Source: Pseudonocardia nigra (lineage in GTDB: Bacteria > Actinomycetota > Actinomycetes > Mycobacteriales > Pseudonocardiaceae). From it: a stretch of DNA of 63,376 bases. This document shows positions 51,637 to 60,565 of this stretch, one piece after another. The notes under the pieces are model-generated. The model searched no databases, was not told where the DNA came from, and saw nothing but the letters and a program-made list of their open reading frames with translations. Numbering within the stretch: position 1 is the first letter of the stretch; every line of letters starts with the position of its first letter. The DNA lies in assembly GCF_019396355.1 (NCBI RefSeq), contig NZ_JAHKRK010000020.1, positions 1 to 63,376 of the forward strand, in the 5' to 3' direction. Position numbers and translations under genes: made by a program.

Positions 51637-54570
51637 GTGGCCACCGGGCGGGAGGGTCGAGGACACCGGTCGCGGCGCGAACCGCTGCTGGCGTCCCGGG
51701 TCGTCGGGCGCGCCGACGAGATCGATGTGCTCCGCGCCGCGTTCGAGCGGGCCGTCGGTGGCCGGGGCGGCGTGCTGTTCGTGGTGGGCGAGGCCGGGAT
51801 CGGCAAGTCCCGGCTCGCACAGGTGGTGGCCGCCGACGTGGAGGACCGTGGCCTGCCGGTCCTGCGCGGCCGCGCGGTGCCCGCCGCCACCCCACAGGCC
51901 TACCGGCCGCTCACCGAGGCGGTGTGCTCGGTCGTCCGTGGCGGCGCCCTCGCGGACGCGCCCGGCCTGCGGCCGTTCCGGGCCGTACTCGGATGGCTGG
52001 TCCCGGAGTGGCGCACGGACGGTGCCAGTGCCGACGACTCGGTGATCGCCCTCGCCGAGGGGGTGCTGCGGCTGCTGCGCGTCCTGGCCGGCGACCGGGG
52101 GTGCCTCGTCGTGCTCGAGGACCTCCACTGGGCCGATCCGGAGACGCTCCGGATCGTCGAGTACCTGGCTGACAACCTGGCCTCGGAGCGCGTCCTGTGT
52201 GTGGTGACCGTGCGCGACGAGGACCCGTCGGCCGGGCTCGAGCTCGGCCGGTCGCTGTCCGCGAGGCGGGCGTCGAGGATCGTCGCCCTGGCCCGCCTCG
52301 GCCGGCCGGAGGTGGCCGAGATGGTCGGCTCGTGTCTGGGCGCCGACACCGTGCCGGACGACGTGCTCGAGGTCGCCGCCCGGGCGGACGGCGTTCCGTT
52401 CCTGGTGGAGGAAGTGCTGGCCGTAGCCGTGACGTCGGGCGCGCTCGTCGCGCACGGGGACTCGTGGACGCGGTCGAGCACCGCCGAGCCGCTCGTCCCC
52501 CTCACCTTCGCCGAGAGCATGCGGCGGCGGCTCGGCGCGCTCGGCCGACCCACCCGGGACGTGCTCGTCGCCGCAGCCGTGCTCGGGCGGCGCTTCGAGT
52601 GGAGCCTCGTCCCCGCGATCACGGGACTCGGCGGCGACGAGGTCCTCGCGGCGTTGCGCGCGGCCGTCGACGCGCGCATCGTCTGCGTCGACCGCGCTGA
52701 CGCGACGTTCCGGTTCCGGCACGCGCTCTCGCGGGACGCCGTGCTGGGCGAGCTCCTCCCGCCCGAGCTGGCCGCGTTGTCGCGTCGGGCACTCGAGGCG
52801 GTCGAGGCGAGGCATCCGGAGCTGGAGGACGACTGGTGCGAGCTCGCCGCCGAGCTGGCCGAGGGGGCGGGAGACCGCCGCCGGGCGGCCGTGCTCCTGC
52901 TCGAAGCCGGCAGGCGGAGCCTCCGGCGAGGTGCGCTGGCGAGCGCAGAGGCCGCCCTCGAGCGCGGGCGCGGGCTGCTGGCGGCGGACGACCCGAGCGG
53001 GCTTGACATCGACGAGTGCCTTTCCGAGGTGCTGTCGCTGGCCGGCAAGCGGGACCGCGCCCGCGCCGTGGGCGCCGCCCTGTTGACGCGGCTGGGGAAC
53101 GACCGCGGCCAGGCCCGACGACGGGCGGAAGTCCATCTCCGCCTCGCCCGGGCCGCACTGGCGGCGACACGCTGGAACGAGGCGGACGAGCTCCTGCGGC
53201 GAGCCCGCGCCGAGGGCGCGACGGCGCCGGACGAAGGTCTCGCCGCCCGCGTGGAGGTCGTCCGGGCCCAGAGCGCGATCCGGCGCGAGCCCGAGCAAGC
53301 GCCGGCGCTCGCCCGGTGCGCGCTGGAGGCCGCGGAACGCCTCGGCCTGCCCGACGTGGCGTGTGAAGCGCTGGAGGTCCTCGGCAGGAGCGAGCGGCGG
53401 CGCGACCTGGCGGCCGCCGAGGCCGTGTTCGGCCGGGCACTGACGCTCGCCGAGGCCCATGGCCTCACGCTGTGGCGGGCGCGGGCGCTGCACGAGCTGG
53501 GGACGATCGACCTGCTGCGCGGGGCGCCGGTGGCCCGGCTCGAGGAGGCGAGGAACCTCGCGGTGGCCCAGGGCGCCTTGGCGACCGCGGCCGTCGTCGA
53601 CGTGCAGATCGCCGCCGCCCTCGCCGTCCGGGACGACCCCGAGCCCGCTGCGTCCGCCGCGCACCGCTCGGCGGAGCTGGCGAGGAGGTACGGCCTGGAC
53701 CAGACGCTGGCGGCGGCCGTGGCGTTGGAGGCGCACGTCCATGCCCGCGCCGGGCGAGGTGAGGAGATGCAGCGCTGCATCCAGGACGCGCACGCGCACG
53801 CACCCGGGACTCCGGACGTCGAGGTGAAGACCTCGTTCGCCGCCGCGGTCCTGGCCTTCCGCGAGGAGGACCGCCGGTCGGCGCGGCACCATCTCGAAGC
53901 CGCCGTGGCCAGCGCGTCGGCCGGCCCCGGCGGTGACTACTCCGCTGTCCCCTGCGCCGGGATGCTGGCGCTGGTCCGCCGGCTCGACGGGACCGGGGAT
54001 GCGGCAGCGGAGTCCCGGGTGACCGAGGCGTCCGTGCATTTCCTGGTCAGCGCCTTCCTCCGCTACGCACGCGCGGTCGCCGCCGGACGAGCCGGGCAGT
54101 CGCGACGCGCCGAGGGCCTGGCGGGGGAGGGCGACCGCGCGCTCGGCGACCACGAGTGGATGCGTCAGCTCGGGCGGCGCCTGCTGTCCGAGGCCGCGCT
54201 GGCCGACGGTTGGGGCGAGCCCGTGCAGTGGCTGCGTGAGGCACTGGTCTTCTTCGACGGTCGCGGGGAGCAGCGCATGGCGTCGGCGTGCCGTTCGCTG
54301 CTGCGCAAGGCGGGTTCGCCGGTTCCCCGGCGTCGCGCCGAGGCGGACACGCCCGGCCCGCTGCGCGCGGTCGGTGTCACGGCGCGGGAGCTCGAGGTCC
54401 TCCACCTGCTCGCCGCGGGCCTGCCCACCAGGGAGATCGCCGCCCGCCTCTACCTGTCGCCACGCACGGTCGAGCGCCACATCGCCAACATCGCCGTGAA
54501 GGCGGGCGTCGGGAACCGATCCGAAGTCGTGGCGTTCGCGGCCCGCACGCTGGGCGCGGCGCCGCGTTAG
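51637..54570 (+). CDS. Large LuxR-family (LAL-type) regulator with AAA domain
   Basis: A 977-residue regulator with Walker A GEAGIGKS (51-58), Walker B LVVLEDLHWADPET, an extended helical repeat region, and a C-terminal LuxR helix-turn-helix (VTARELEVLHLLAAGLPTREIAARLYLSPRTVERH). LAL regulators act as ligand- or ATP-controlled activators. The start at 51637 is a GTG without a clear ribosome site; a start further inside is possible. Targets are unknown; the methyltransferase just downstream is a candidate. Confidence 0.87.
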   Translation: MATGREGRGHRSRREPLLASRVVGRADEIDVLRAAFERAVGGRGGVLFVVGEAGIGKSRLAQVVAADVEDRGLPVLRGRAVPAATPQAYRPLTEAVCSVVRGGALADAPGLRPFRAVLGWLVPEWRTDGASADDSVIALAEGVLRLLRVLAGDRGCLVVLEDLHWADPETLRIVEYLADNLASERVLCVVTVRDEDPSAGLELGRSLSARRASRIVALARLGRPEVAEMVGSCLGADTVPDDVLEVAARADGVPFLVEEVLAVAVTSGALVAHGDSWTRSSTAEPLVPLTFAESMRRRLGALGRPTRDVLVAAAVLGRRFEWSLVPAITGLGGDEVLAALRAAVDARIVCVDRADATFRFRHALSRDAVLGELLPPELAALSRRALEAVEARHPELEDDWCELAAELAEGAGDRRRAAVLLLEAGRRSLRRGALASAEAALERGRGLLAADDPSGLDIDECLSEVLSLAGKRDRARAVGAALLTRLGNDRGQARRRAEVHLRLARAALAATRWNEADELLRRARAEGATAPDEGLAARVEVVRAQSAIRREPEQAPALARCALEAAERLGLPDVACEALEVLGRSERRRDLAAAEAVFGRALTLAEAHGLTLWRARALHELGTIDLLRGAPVARLEEARNLAVAQGALATAAVVDVQIAAALAVRDDPEPAASAAHRSAELARRYGLDQTLAAAVALEAHVHARAGRGEEMQRCIQDAHAHAPGTPDVEVKTSFAAAVLAFREEDRRSARHHLEAAVASASAGPGGDYSAVPCAGMLALVRRLDGTGDAAAESRVTEASVHFLVSAFLRYARAVAAGRAGQSRRAEGLAGEGDRALGDHEWMRQLGRRLLSEAALADGWGEPVQWLREALVFFDGRGEQRMASACRSLLRKAGSPVPRRRAEADTPGPLRAVGVTARELEVLHLLAAGLPTREIAARLYLSPRTVERHIANIAVKAGVGNRSEVVAFAARTLGAAPR

Positions 54571-54678
54571 ATGGGGGCCGCCCGCTGTCCGGATGGCGGC
54601 TCTCCCCCATGTGCGGCCCGGGTCCCTCGCCGGAGCATCCCAGGTCTCGAACACCTCCGGGACGACGAGGAGAGCGCC

Positions 54679-55692
54679 ATGACCACGGACGAGGCGACAC
54701 CCGACGCCATCCTGCAGCTCGGGCTGGGGTTCTGGGCGTCCAAGACGCTGTTGAGCGCGGTGGAGATCGGGCTGTTCACGACGTTGGCCCGGCGGCCGCT
54801 CACCGCCAAGGAGGTGGTGGCCGAGCTGGGACTGCAGCCCCGCGGCACGTCCGACTTCCTGGACGCGCTGGTGTCCGTCGGGATGCTCGAGCGGACGGGC
54901 GACGAGTACGCCAACACGGCGGCCACCGATCTGTTCCTCGACCGCGCCAAGCCGTCCTACATCGGCGGGATCCTCGAGATGGCGGGCGCGCGGCTCTACC
55001 CGTTCTGGGGCTCGCTCACCGATGCGCTACGGACCGGCCGCCCGCAGAACGAGGTGAAGGCGGGCGAGGACTTCTTCGCCACGATCTACCAGGACCCCGC
55101 CCGACTGAAGCAGTTCCTGCACGCGATGACCGGCATCAGCATGGGCGCGGCACTGGCCGTCGCGGAGAAGTTCCCCTGGGAGCGGTACGACACCGTCATC
55201 GACGTCGGCGCGGCGGAGGAATGCGTGCCGGCGCAACTGGCCCTGCGTCACCCACATCTCACGGGCGGCGGGTTCGACCTGCCTCCCGTCGGGCCGGTGT
55301 TCGAGGAGTACGTGGGCTCGCTCGGCGTGGCCGACCGGATGCGGTTCCATCCCGGCGACTTCTTCGTCGACCCGCTGCCCACGGCCGACGTGCTCGTCAT
55401 GGGGCACATCCTCCACGACTGGAACCTCGAGGAGAAGCTGCTGCTCCTCCGGAAGGCCTACCGGGCACTGCCGGACGGCGGCGCACTGATCGTCTACGAC
55501 AGCATCATCGACGACGAGCGCCGCGCGAACACCTTCGGCCTGCTCATGAGCCTGAACATGCTCATCGAGACCGACGGCGGCTTCGACTACACCGGCGCCG
55601 ACTGCCGCTCGTGGATGGCCGACGTGGGCTTCCGCCACAGCTATGTGGAACCGCTCGTCGGGCCCGACGCGATGGTCGTCGGCATCAAGTAG
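54679..55692 (+). CDS. O-methyltransferase-family protein with altered SAM motif I
   Basis: A 337-residue plant-type O-methyltransferase fold: winged-helix dimerisation half ([30 protein letters not shown]) and catalytic half with [15 protein letters not shown]. The usual glycine-rich motif I (DVG-G-x-G) reads [14 protein letters not shown], losing conserved glycines. Activity is therefore uncertain. The ATG at 54679 follows GAGGAGAGCGCC. Confidence 0.82.
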   Translation: MTTDEATPDAILQLGLGFWASKTLLSAVEIGLFTTLARRPLTAKEVVAELGLQPRGTSDFLDALVSVGMLERTGDEYANTAATDLFLDRAKPSYIGGILEMAGARLYPFWGSLTDALRTGRPQNEVKAGEDFFATIYQDPARLKQFLHAMTGISMGAALAVAEKFPWERYDTVIDVGAAEECVPAQLALRHPHLTGGGFDLPPVGPVFEEYVGSLGVADRMRFHPGDFFVDPLPTADVLVMGHILHDWNLEEKLLLLRKAYRALPDGGALIVYDSIIDDERRANTFGLLMSLNMLIETDGGFDYTGADCRSWMADVGFRHSYVEPLVGPDAMVVGIK

Positions 55693-55734
55693 GCACCTGT
55701 GCGCCGTTCGCGTCGCGTCGGGTCCATGGTCGGC

Positions 55735-56427
55735 TCATCGGTCCCCGCCCGGCGCCGTGACGGGTGCGCGCGCGGCGAGCTGCACCACGGTCGCGCCGGC
55801 CAGCAGCACCGCGGCGCCGGCGAGCTGGGCCACGGTCAGCGACTGGCTGAGCGCCAGCCAGGCCAAGGCCGCGGCCACGATCGGCTCGCACAGTGCGAGC
55901 ACGCTGACCACGTTCGCCGGCAGGTCGCGCAGCGCGCTGGTCGACAGCACGTACGCCACAGCTGTCGACAGCACCGCGCAGGTGACCAGCAGCGTCCACA
56001 CCGGAACGTGCCGGCCGCCGAAGTCCGCGCCCGCGACGAGCCGGTCGAGCGGGATCGACCACGGCGGCGCGACCACGAAGATCGCGGCGGCGCCGACCAC
56101 CATGCCCCAGGTGACCAGGCCCAGCGGCCCAACCGTGGCCGTCGCGTGCTCGGCGACCAGGAAGTACGCCGCCGAGCACAGCGCCGCGCCGACGCCGGTC
56201 ACCAACCCAACCGCGTCCAGGCGCAGGCCCTGCCACACCTGCGCCACCACGGCGAGCCCGGCCAGTGCGAGCACCGTGCCCACCCAGATCCGAGCGGGCA
56301 GGACCGTGCGGCGGACGAACCGCACCCACTGGGCGACCAGGATCGGCGAGGTGAACACGAGGAGCATCGCGACGCCGATCGGGATGCGCGACACCGCGGC
56401 GAAGTAGAGCACCTGGACGCCGGCCAC
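55735..56427 (-). pseudogene. EamA transporter, N-terminally truncated
   Basis: A 230-residue frame from 56427 encodes about seven helices of an EamA/RhaT-type transporter, starting within the first repeat (VQVLYFAAVSRIPIGVAMLL). Family members are usually near 300 residues with ten helices, so about three helices are missing. The sequence upstream to 56650 shows no continuation. It may be translated from the GTG but is unlikely to be functional. Confidence 0.75.
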
Positions 56428-56610
56428 CCGACGCTAGGCGAGGTGCCACGGGGCGCACGATTGAATAGAACCAGCCCGAACGCAGACGTCGAGGGCGTGG
56501 ACCACGGCGCGGATGACCGTGACGACGGGTTCGGGGGATGGCCGGCGCACTCGTCCCAGCGCAATGAGTGGCCTACGAATGGCCCGGAGCCGTGAGACGC
56601 CGGGGAACGA

Positions 56611-56655
56611 CGAAGGCCCAGGACCGGAGGATTCGTCCTCTGGCCTGGGCCTTCG
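56611..56655 (-). terminator. Hairpin terminator of the tRNA-Gly gene
   Basis: Arms 56611-56622 and 56644-56655 (CGAAGGCCCAGG and complement) are perfect over 12 bases, with an inner GAGGA/TCCTC stem. It lies eight bases after the tRNA 3-prime end on the minus strand. Confidence 0.75.
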
Positions 56656-56662
56656 TGGTAAG

Positions 56663-56733
56663 AGCGGATGACGGGAATCGAACCCGCGTATTCAGCTTGG
56701 GAAGCTGATGTTCTACCATTGAACTACATCCGC
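56663..56733 (-). tRNA. tRNA-Gly(CCC)
   Basis: The complement folds as a complete cloverleaf. The acceptor stem is GCGGATG/CATCCGC, the D-arm starts TAGTTCAATGG, and the anticodon stem TCAGC/GCTGA encloses the loop TTCCCAA (anticodon CCC). The T-arm is GCGGG-TTCGATT-CCCGT. The CCA end is not encoded. Anticodon CCC reads GGG codons. A terminator hairpin follows. Confidence 0.93.
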
Positions 56734-56921
56734 AGTGTGTTGCAAGCAGCTTAGCACCTCACACTCCGTGACGAGCAAGCCCTCCTCCGTGCACCCATCA
56801 GGGTGGTTCTCACCCTAACGGCATCTCTGCAGGGTCTCTGACCTCGACCTCCGGGCAGCCGTCGGTTCACACTGCTAGGGCCCCCAGCAGGCCAGCTCCC
56901 CCGGCCGTTAGGACCCCGAGC

Positions 56922-58052
56922 ATGACCGAGTTCGACCCCGACCTGGGCTCGCTCCCGGTTCAGGAGCACGACCACGACGTGCTTCTCATCGCCGGCAGCC
57001 GCCCTGAGGTCGCGCGCCTCGCCCCCGTCGCCACCGCGTTCGCCGATGCCGACCGCATCCGTGCGCTCACCGTCGCCACCGGCCCCGATCCCATGTCCGT
57101 GCACGAGGCGTTCGAGGCGCTCGGGGTGCCCGCCGACGTCACGCAGCTGCTGCGCGAGCCGCCGAGCCCGCAGCCCGCCGCGGTCGCCGCGATGCTCATG
57201 ACGCGGCTCGACGAGCTGCTCGTCGATCTCGACCCGTCCGCGGTGATGGTCTACGGCGGCGGCATGACGCCGGTGGTGGCGGCCCAGGTGGCGTTCTGGC
57301 GGCAGATCCCGGTGGTGCACCTGCAGGCCGGGGTCGCCACGGACGACCTGCTCTGCCCGTTCCCGCAGGAGGCGAACCGGCGGGTCATCGGTCAGCTCGC
57401 GTCGCTCTTCCTCACCACGGGCGGCACCGCGCTCGGCAGCCCGATCGGTCCGAACACGATCCCGGTCGGCGACACCATGGCGAGCAACCCGCAGCCCGCC
57501 GACCTCCGGTTCGCGCGGCTCGTCCGGCGGGTGCGGTCGGGCGGTCCGCGGGTGGTGCTCGTCGGGCTGGACCGAGCCGACTCCCTCGGCGTCCTCGCGG
57601 GCCTGCCCGACCTGCTCGACCGGGAGCCGGACATCGAGATCGTCCTCTACGGCGAGCTGGCGGGGCACGGGGTCGCCTACCCCCTCCTGGAGAACGACCG
57701 GGCCACGGTCGTGCGCACCCTGCCGCTCGCGGAGCTGGTGGGGCTCATCGCGGCGAGCACCGTGCTCGTCTCCGACGACCCCGAGCTGGTCACCGACGCA
57801 CCCGGGCTGGGCACGCCGGCCGTGCTCGTGGACGGGCCGCACATCCCGCATCCGGGCGACTCGATCCGCAGCATCGGCAGCCCGGCGGTCATGACCACGG
57901 TCCGCCAGCTGCTGCGGGCCGCACCGGTCGTCCCGGATGTGACACCGGACGGGCTCGAGGCGGCCCGCGTCGAGCAGGCCGTGGCCTGGATGTTCGGGCT
58001 GTGCCCGTCGCCGCTGCTGACCTCGCCGTTCCCCACGAACACGGAGGTCTGA
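56922..58052 (+). CDS. UDP-GlcNAc 2-epimerase-like protein, degenerate active site
   Basis: A 376-residue WecB-fold protein. The start GSRPEVARLAP matches GTRPE-x-x-K-x-A-P of epimerases. The central V-x-G-D and H-VEAG motifs read VYGGGMTPV and HLQAGVATDDLLCPFPQEANR, keeping PEE-NR-like residues but losing the GD. The C-terminal DSGG-x-QEE motif is replaced by SDDPELVTDAPGLG. It may be a non-catalytic or altered-substrate paralogue. No other polysaccharide genes are adjacent. Confidence 0.72.
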   Translation: MTEFDPDLGSLPVQEHDHDVLLIAGSRPEVARLAPVATAFADADRIRALTVATGPDPMSVHEAFEALGVPADVTQLLREPPSPQPAAVAAMLMTRLDELLVDLDPSAVMVYGGGMTPVVAAQVAFWRQIPVVHLQAGVATDDLLCPFPQEANRRVIGQLASLFLTTGGTALGSPIGPNTIPVGDTMASNPQPADLRFARLVRRVRSGGPRVVLVGLDRADSLGVLAGLPDLLDREPDIEIVLYGELAGHGVAYPLLENDRATVVRTLPLAELVGLIAASTVLVSDDPELVTDAPGLGTPAVLVDGPHIPHPGDSIRSIGSPAVMTTVRQLLRAAPVVPDVTPDGLEAARVEQAVAWMFGLCPSPLLTSPFPTNTEV

Positions 58053-58086
58053 CGGGCCGCGGCGAGCGGCTGTCTAGTCTGACCGG

Positions 58087-58668
58087 GTGTTGCTGTCCGA
58101 CGGTGACCTGCGCAAGGAGCTCCAGGCCGGACGCCTGGTGCTCGACCCGTGGGAGCCTGCCATGCTCCAGCCGTCGAGCATCGACGTGCGGCTGGACCGC
58201 TACTTCCGGGTGTTCCAGAACTCCCGCTACACCCACATCGACCCCGCGCAGCAGCAGGACGAGCTGACCACTCCCGTCGAGACCGACGGGGACGAGCCGT
58301 TCGTGCTGCACCCCGGCGAGTTCGTGCTCGGCTCGACGTTCGAGTCCGTCTCGCTGCCCGACGACCTGGCGGGCCGGCTGGAGGGCAAGTCGAGCCTCGG
58401 GCGCCTCGGCCTGCTCACGCACTCCACGGCCGGGTTCATCGACCCCGGGTTCACTGGGCACATCACGCTCGAGCTGTCGAACGTCGCGAACCTGCCCATC
58501 ACGCTGTGGCCGGGGATGAAGATCGGTCAGCTGTGCCTGTTCCGGCTCTCCAGCCCGGCCGAGCGCCCGTACGGCAGCCACGGCGTCGGCTCGCGCTACC
58601 AGGGGCAGCGGGGGCCGACGCCGTCGCGGGCGCACCTGAACTTCCACCGGGTGGACACGCGGCGCTGA
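58087..58668 (+). CDS. dcd: dCTP deaminase (bifunctional-type)
   Basis: A 193-residue trimeric nucleotide enzyme. [35 protein letters not shown], and the catalytic segment [21 protein letters not shown] are diagnostic. In mycobacteria this type deaminates dCTP and then hydrolyses dUTP to dUMP. The GTG start has a TAGTCT box six bases upstream, so it is probably leaderless. Confidence 0.95.
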   Translation: MLLSDGDLRKELQAGRLVLDPWEPAMLQPSSIDVRLDRYFRVFQNSRYTHIDPAQQQDELTTPVETDGDEPFVLHPGEFVLGSTFESVSLPDDLAGRLEGKSSLGRLGLLTHSTAGFIDPGFTGHITLELSNVANLPITLWPGMKIGQLCLFRLSSPAERPYGSHGVGSRYQGQRGPTPSRAHLNFHRVDTRR

Positions 58669-58686
58669 CCCACGCCGCGGGACCGG

Positions 58687-59469
58687 TCAGTGCCGCGGGT
58701 CCCAACGGAACCGCTTGCGGGCGAACCACACGAAGACCTGCGCCCAGACCGACAGGGCGAGCAGCGGGAAGACGACGGCCGGGATGCCGAACGCATCCCC
58801 GCCCCACATCTCACCGGTATAGGCCGCCTGCACCAGAGTGCCGACGGCCGCGCCAGGTACGGCGACCAGCGCCTGCAGCACACCGTCGGCCGGTACGAGC
58901 GGCACGACGGCCGCGGCCCCGAGCACGACGAACGTGAACGGCAGCGTGGTGATCTGCGCGCGCTCCGGGGAGGGGGTGACGACGGCGGTCGCCAGGGCGG
59001 CCGTGAGCGCGAGCGCGAACCCGCCGGCGATCGCCACGACCAGCCAGAGCGGCTCGACGGGCAGCGGCACGCCGGACACCGTGTTGATCACTGCGAAGAC
59101 CACGAGCTGGCCGAGGGCCAGCACGACGGTGGGCGCGAGCGTCGCGGTGAGTAGGCCGCGGTCGGAGATGCCGCTGGTCCGCATCCGCTTGAGCACCCTC
59201 GCGTGGCGGCGGGCGACCAGCGTGGTGGTCGCGGTGACGTAGACGCCCATGCCCACCACGACGATGAGCTGCAGGGTCACGACCATCGCCTGCATCCGCA
59301 GGTCCTCGCCCGCCGGGAAGCTGTAGGCCCAGAAGAGGCCGAGTGCGAGCGGCAGCAGGATCGACGAGACGGCGACCGTCTTGTTGCGCAGGAGCAGTTG
59401 CAGCTCGGTCGTGGTGAGCGCCAGTACCCGGCTGAACTGCGTGTGCCGGGGCGCGGCGGCGGTGGTCAT
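58687..59469 (-). CDS. ABC-2 type transporter permease
   Basis: A 260-residue, six-helix ABC-2 permease (LTTTELQLLLRNKTVAVSSILLPLALG start, LVARRHARVLKRMRTSGISDRGLL coupling loop). Its ATG overlaps the ATPase stop by four bases (ATGA), marking a coupled operon. With the ATPase it likely exports a drug or lipid-like compound. The divergent kinase/regulator pair probably controls the operon. Confidence 0.9.
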   Translation of the reverse strand: MTTAAAPRHTQFSRVLALTTTELQLLLRNKTVAVSSILLPLALGLFWAYSFPAGEDLRMQAMVVTLQLIVVVGMGVYVTATTTLVARRHARVLKRMRTSGISDRGLLTATLAPTVVLALGQLVVFAVINTVSGVPLPVEPLWLVVAIAGGFALALTAALATAVVTPSPERAQITTLPFTFVVLGAAAVVPLVPADGVLQALVAVPGAAVGTLVQAAYTGEMWGGDAFGIPAVVFPLLALSVWAQVFVWFARKRFRWDPRH

Positions 59470-60428
59470 CGGGCGTTCGCCTCCAGCTGCTCGTTGCGGA
59501 CCGCGTGGTAGATGTCGGCCAGCGAGGCCGGTGCCGCCCGCAGGTCGGGCAGCCGCACCCCTCGAGCGGCCGCCCAGGTCAGGAACGCGGTGAGGTCCCC
59601 CTGCAGGTCGTCGGTGCAAACCCGCACCCGCTCGCCGTCGCGGTGCACCGAGCCGCTGAGCTCCGGGAGATCGACGACCGTCTCCGGCAGCGTCGCGCTG
59701 AAGCCGGCCGGCTGGGTGGCGACGATCTCCGTCAGCGTCCCGGCGACCGCGACCTGCCCCTCGTGCATGATCGCGACACGGTCGGCGAGCGCCTCGGCCT
59801 CCTCGAGGTAGTGCGTCGTCAGCACGACCGTGCGGCCGGCTTCCTGCAGCTCCTGGATGGCGTCCCAGGTGCGCCGGCGCGACTCGGGGTCGAGGCCCGT
59901 CGTCGGCTCGTCGAGGATGACGAGCTCGGGCGAACCCCACACGGCGAGCGCGAGGTCGAGCCGCCGCTTCTCCCCGCCGGACAGCTTCCCCACGCGCACG
60001 TCCCGGCGGGAGGCGAGCTCGAAGCGGTCGAGCAGCCGCTCCGGGCGGTCCCGGCGGTCCACCAGGCGGTCCCAGAGGCGGAGGGTCTCGAGCACCGTGA
60101 GCTCGTCGACGAAGCCGCCCTCCTGCAGCTGCACACCCATGCGCTCGCGCAGGGCGGCCCGGTCGGTGGCCGGATCGAGGCCCAGGACGGAGACGGTGCC
60201 GCCGCTGCGGCTGCCGAACCCCTCCAGCACCTCTAGCGTGGTGGTCTTCCCTGCACCGTTCGTGCCCAGCAGCGCGAAGATCTCCCCGCGCCGGACCTCC
60301 AGGTCGATGCCGCGCACGGCCTCGAAGTCGCCGTAGCGGACTCGGAGGCCCTGCACCTCCACGGCGTACTCAGAGGCTGCCCGGTCGGGTGCGACCGGGG
60401 CCGCGGCGGTGGCAGGCGTCTGTGTCAT
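59466..60428 (-). CDS. ABC-2 exporter ATP-binding protein
   Basis: A 320-residue DrrA-type ATPase with Walker A LGTNGAGKTT, signature KLSGGEKRRL, Walker B LVILDEPTTGLDPE and switch His in VVLTTHYLEE. The ATG at 60428 is preferred over a longer frame. First gene of the exporter operon, divergent from the sensor kinase across 137 bases. Confidence 0.92.
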   Translation of the reverse strand: MTQTPATAAAPVAPDRAASEYAVEVQGLRVRYGDFEAVRGIDLEVRRGEIFALLGTNGAGKTTTLEVLEGFGSRSGGTVSVLGLDPATDRAALRERMGVQLQEGGFVDELTVLETLRLWDRLVDRRDRPERLLDRFELASRRDVRVGKLSGGEKRRLDLALAVWGSPELVILDEPTTGLDPESRRRTWDAIQELQEAGRTVVLTTHYLEEAEALADRVAIMHEGQVAVAGTLTEIVATQPAGFSATLPETVVDLPELSGSVHRDGERVRVCTDDLQGDLTAFLTWAAARGVRLPDLRAAPASLADIYHAVRNEQLEANAR

Positions 60429-60565
60429 GGCGACCACTGTGGCCGAAAGGGCGGGGTGCCCAGTAGTCCCCGCGGTCACCGGCGGGACTGACACCGTGCA
60501 GGCAGTGGCATGACAGCTGTCATCGCCCCGGCGTCTCCGTCGGGGGGTTCCGTTACCGTTCGATC

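Noticed and set aside
50134..54654. A 1500-residue minus-strand frame covering the LuxR gene
   Set aside because: Only its C-terminal 497 residues (MocR protein) have recognisable domains; the rest is the antisense of the LuxR gene in GC-rich DNA.
56663..56733. tRNA-Gly as an integration site
   Set aside because: No integrase and no duplicated tRNA end are seen on either side.
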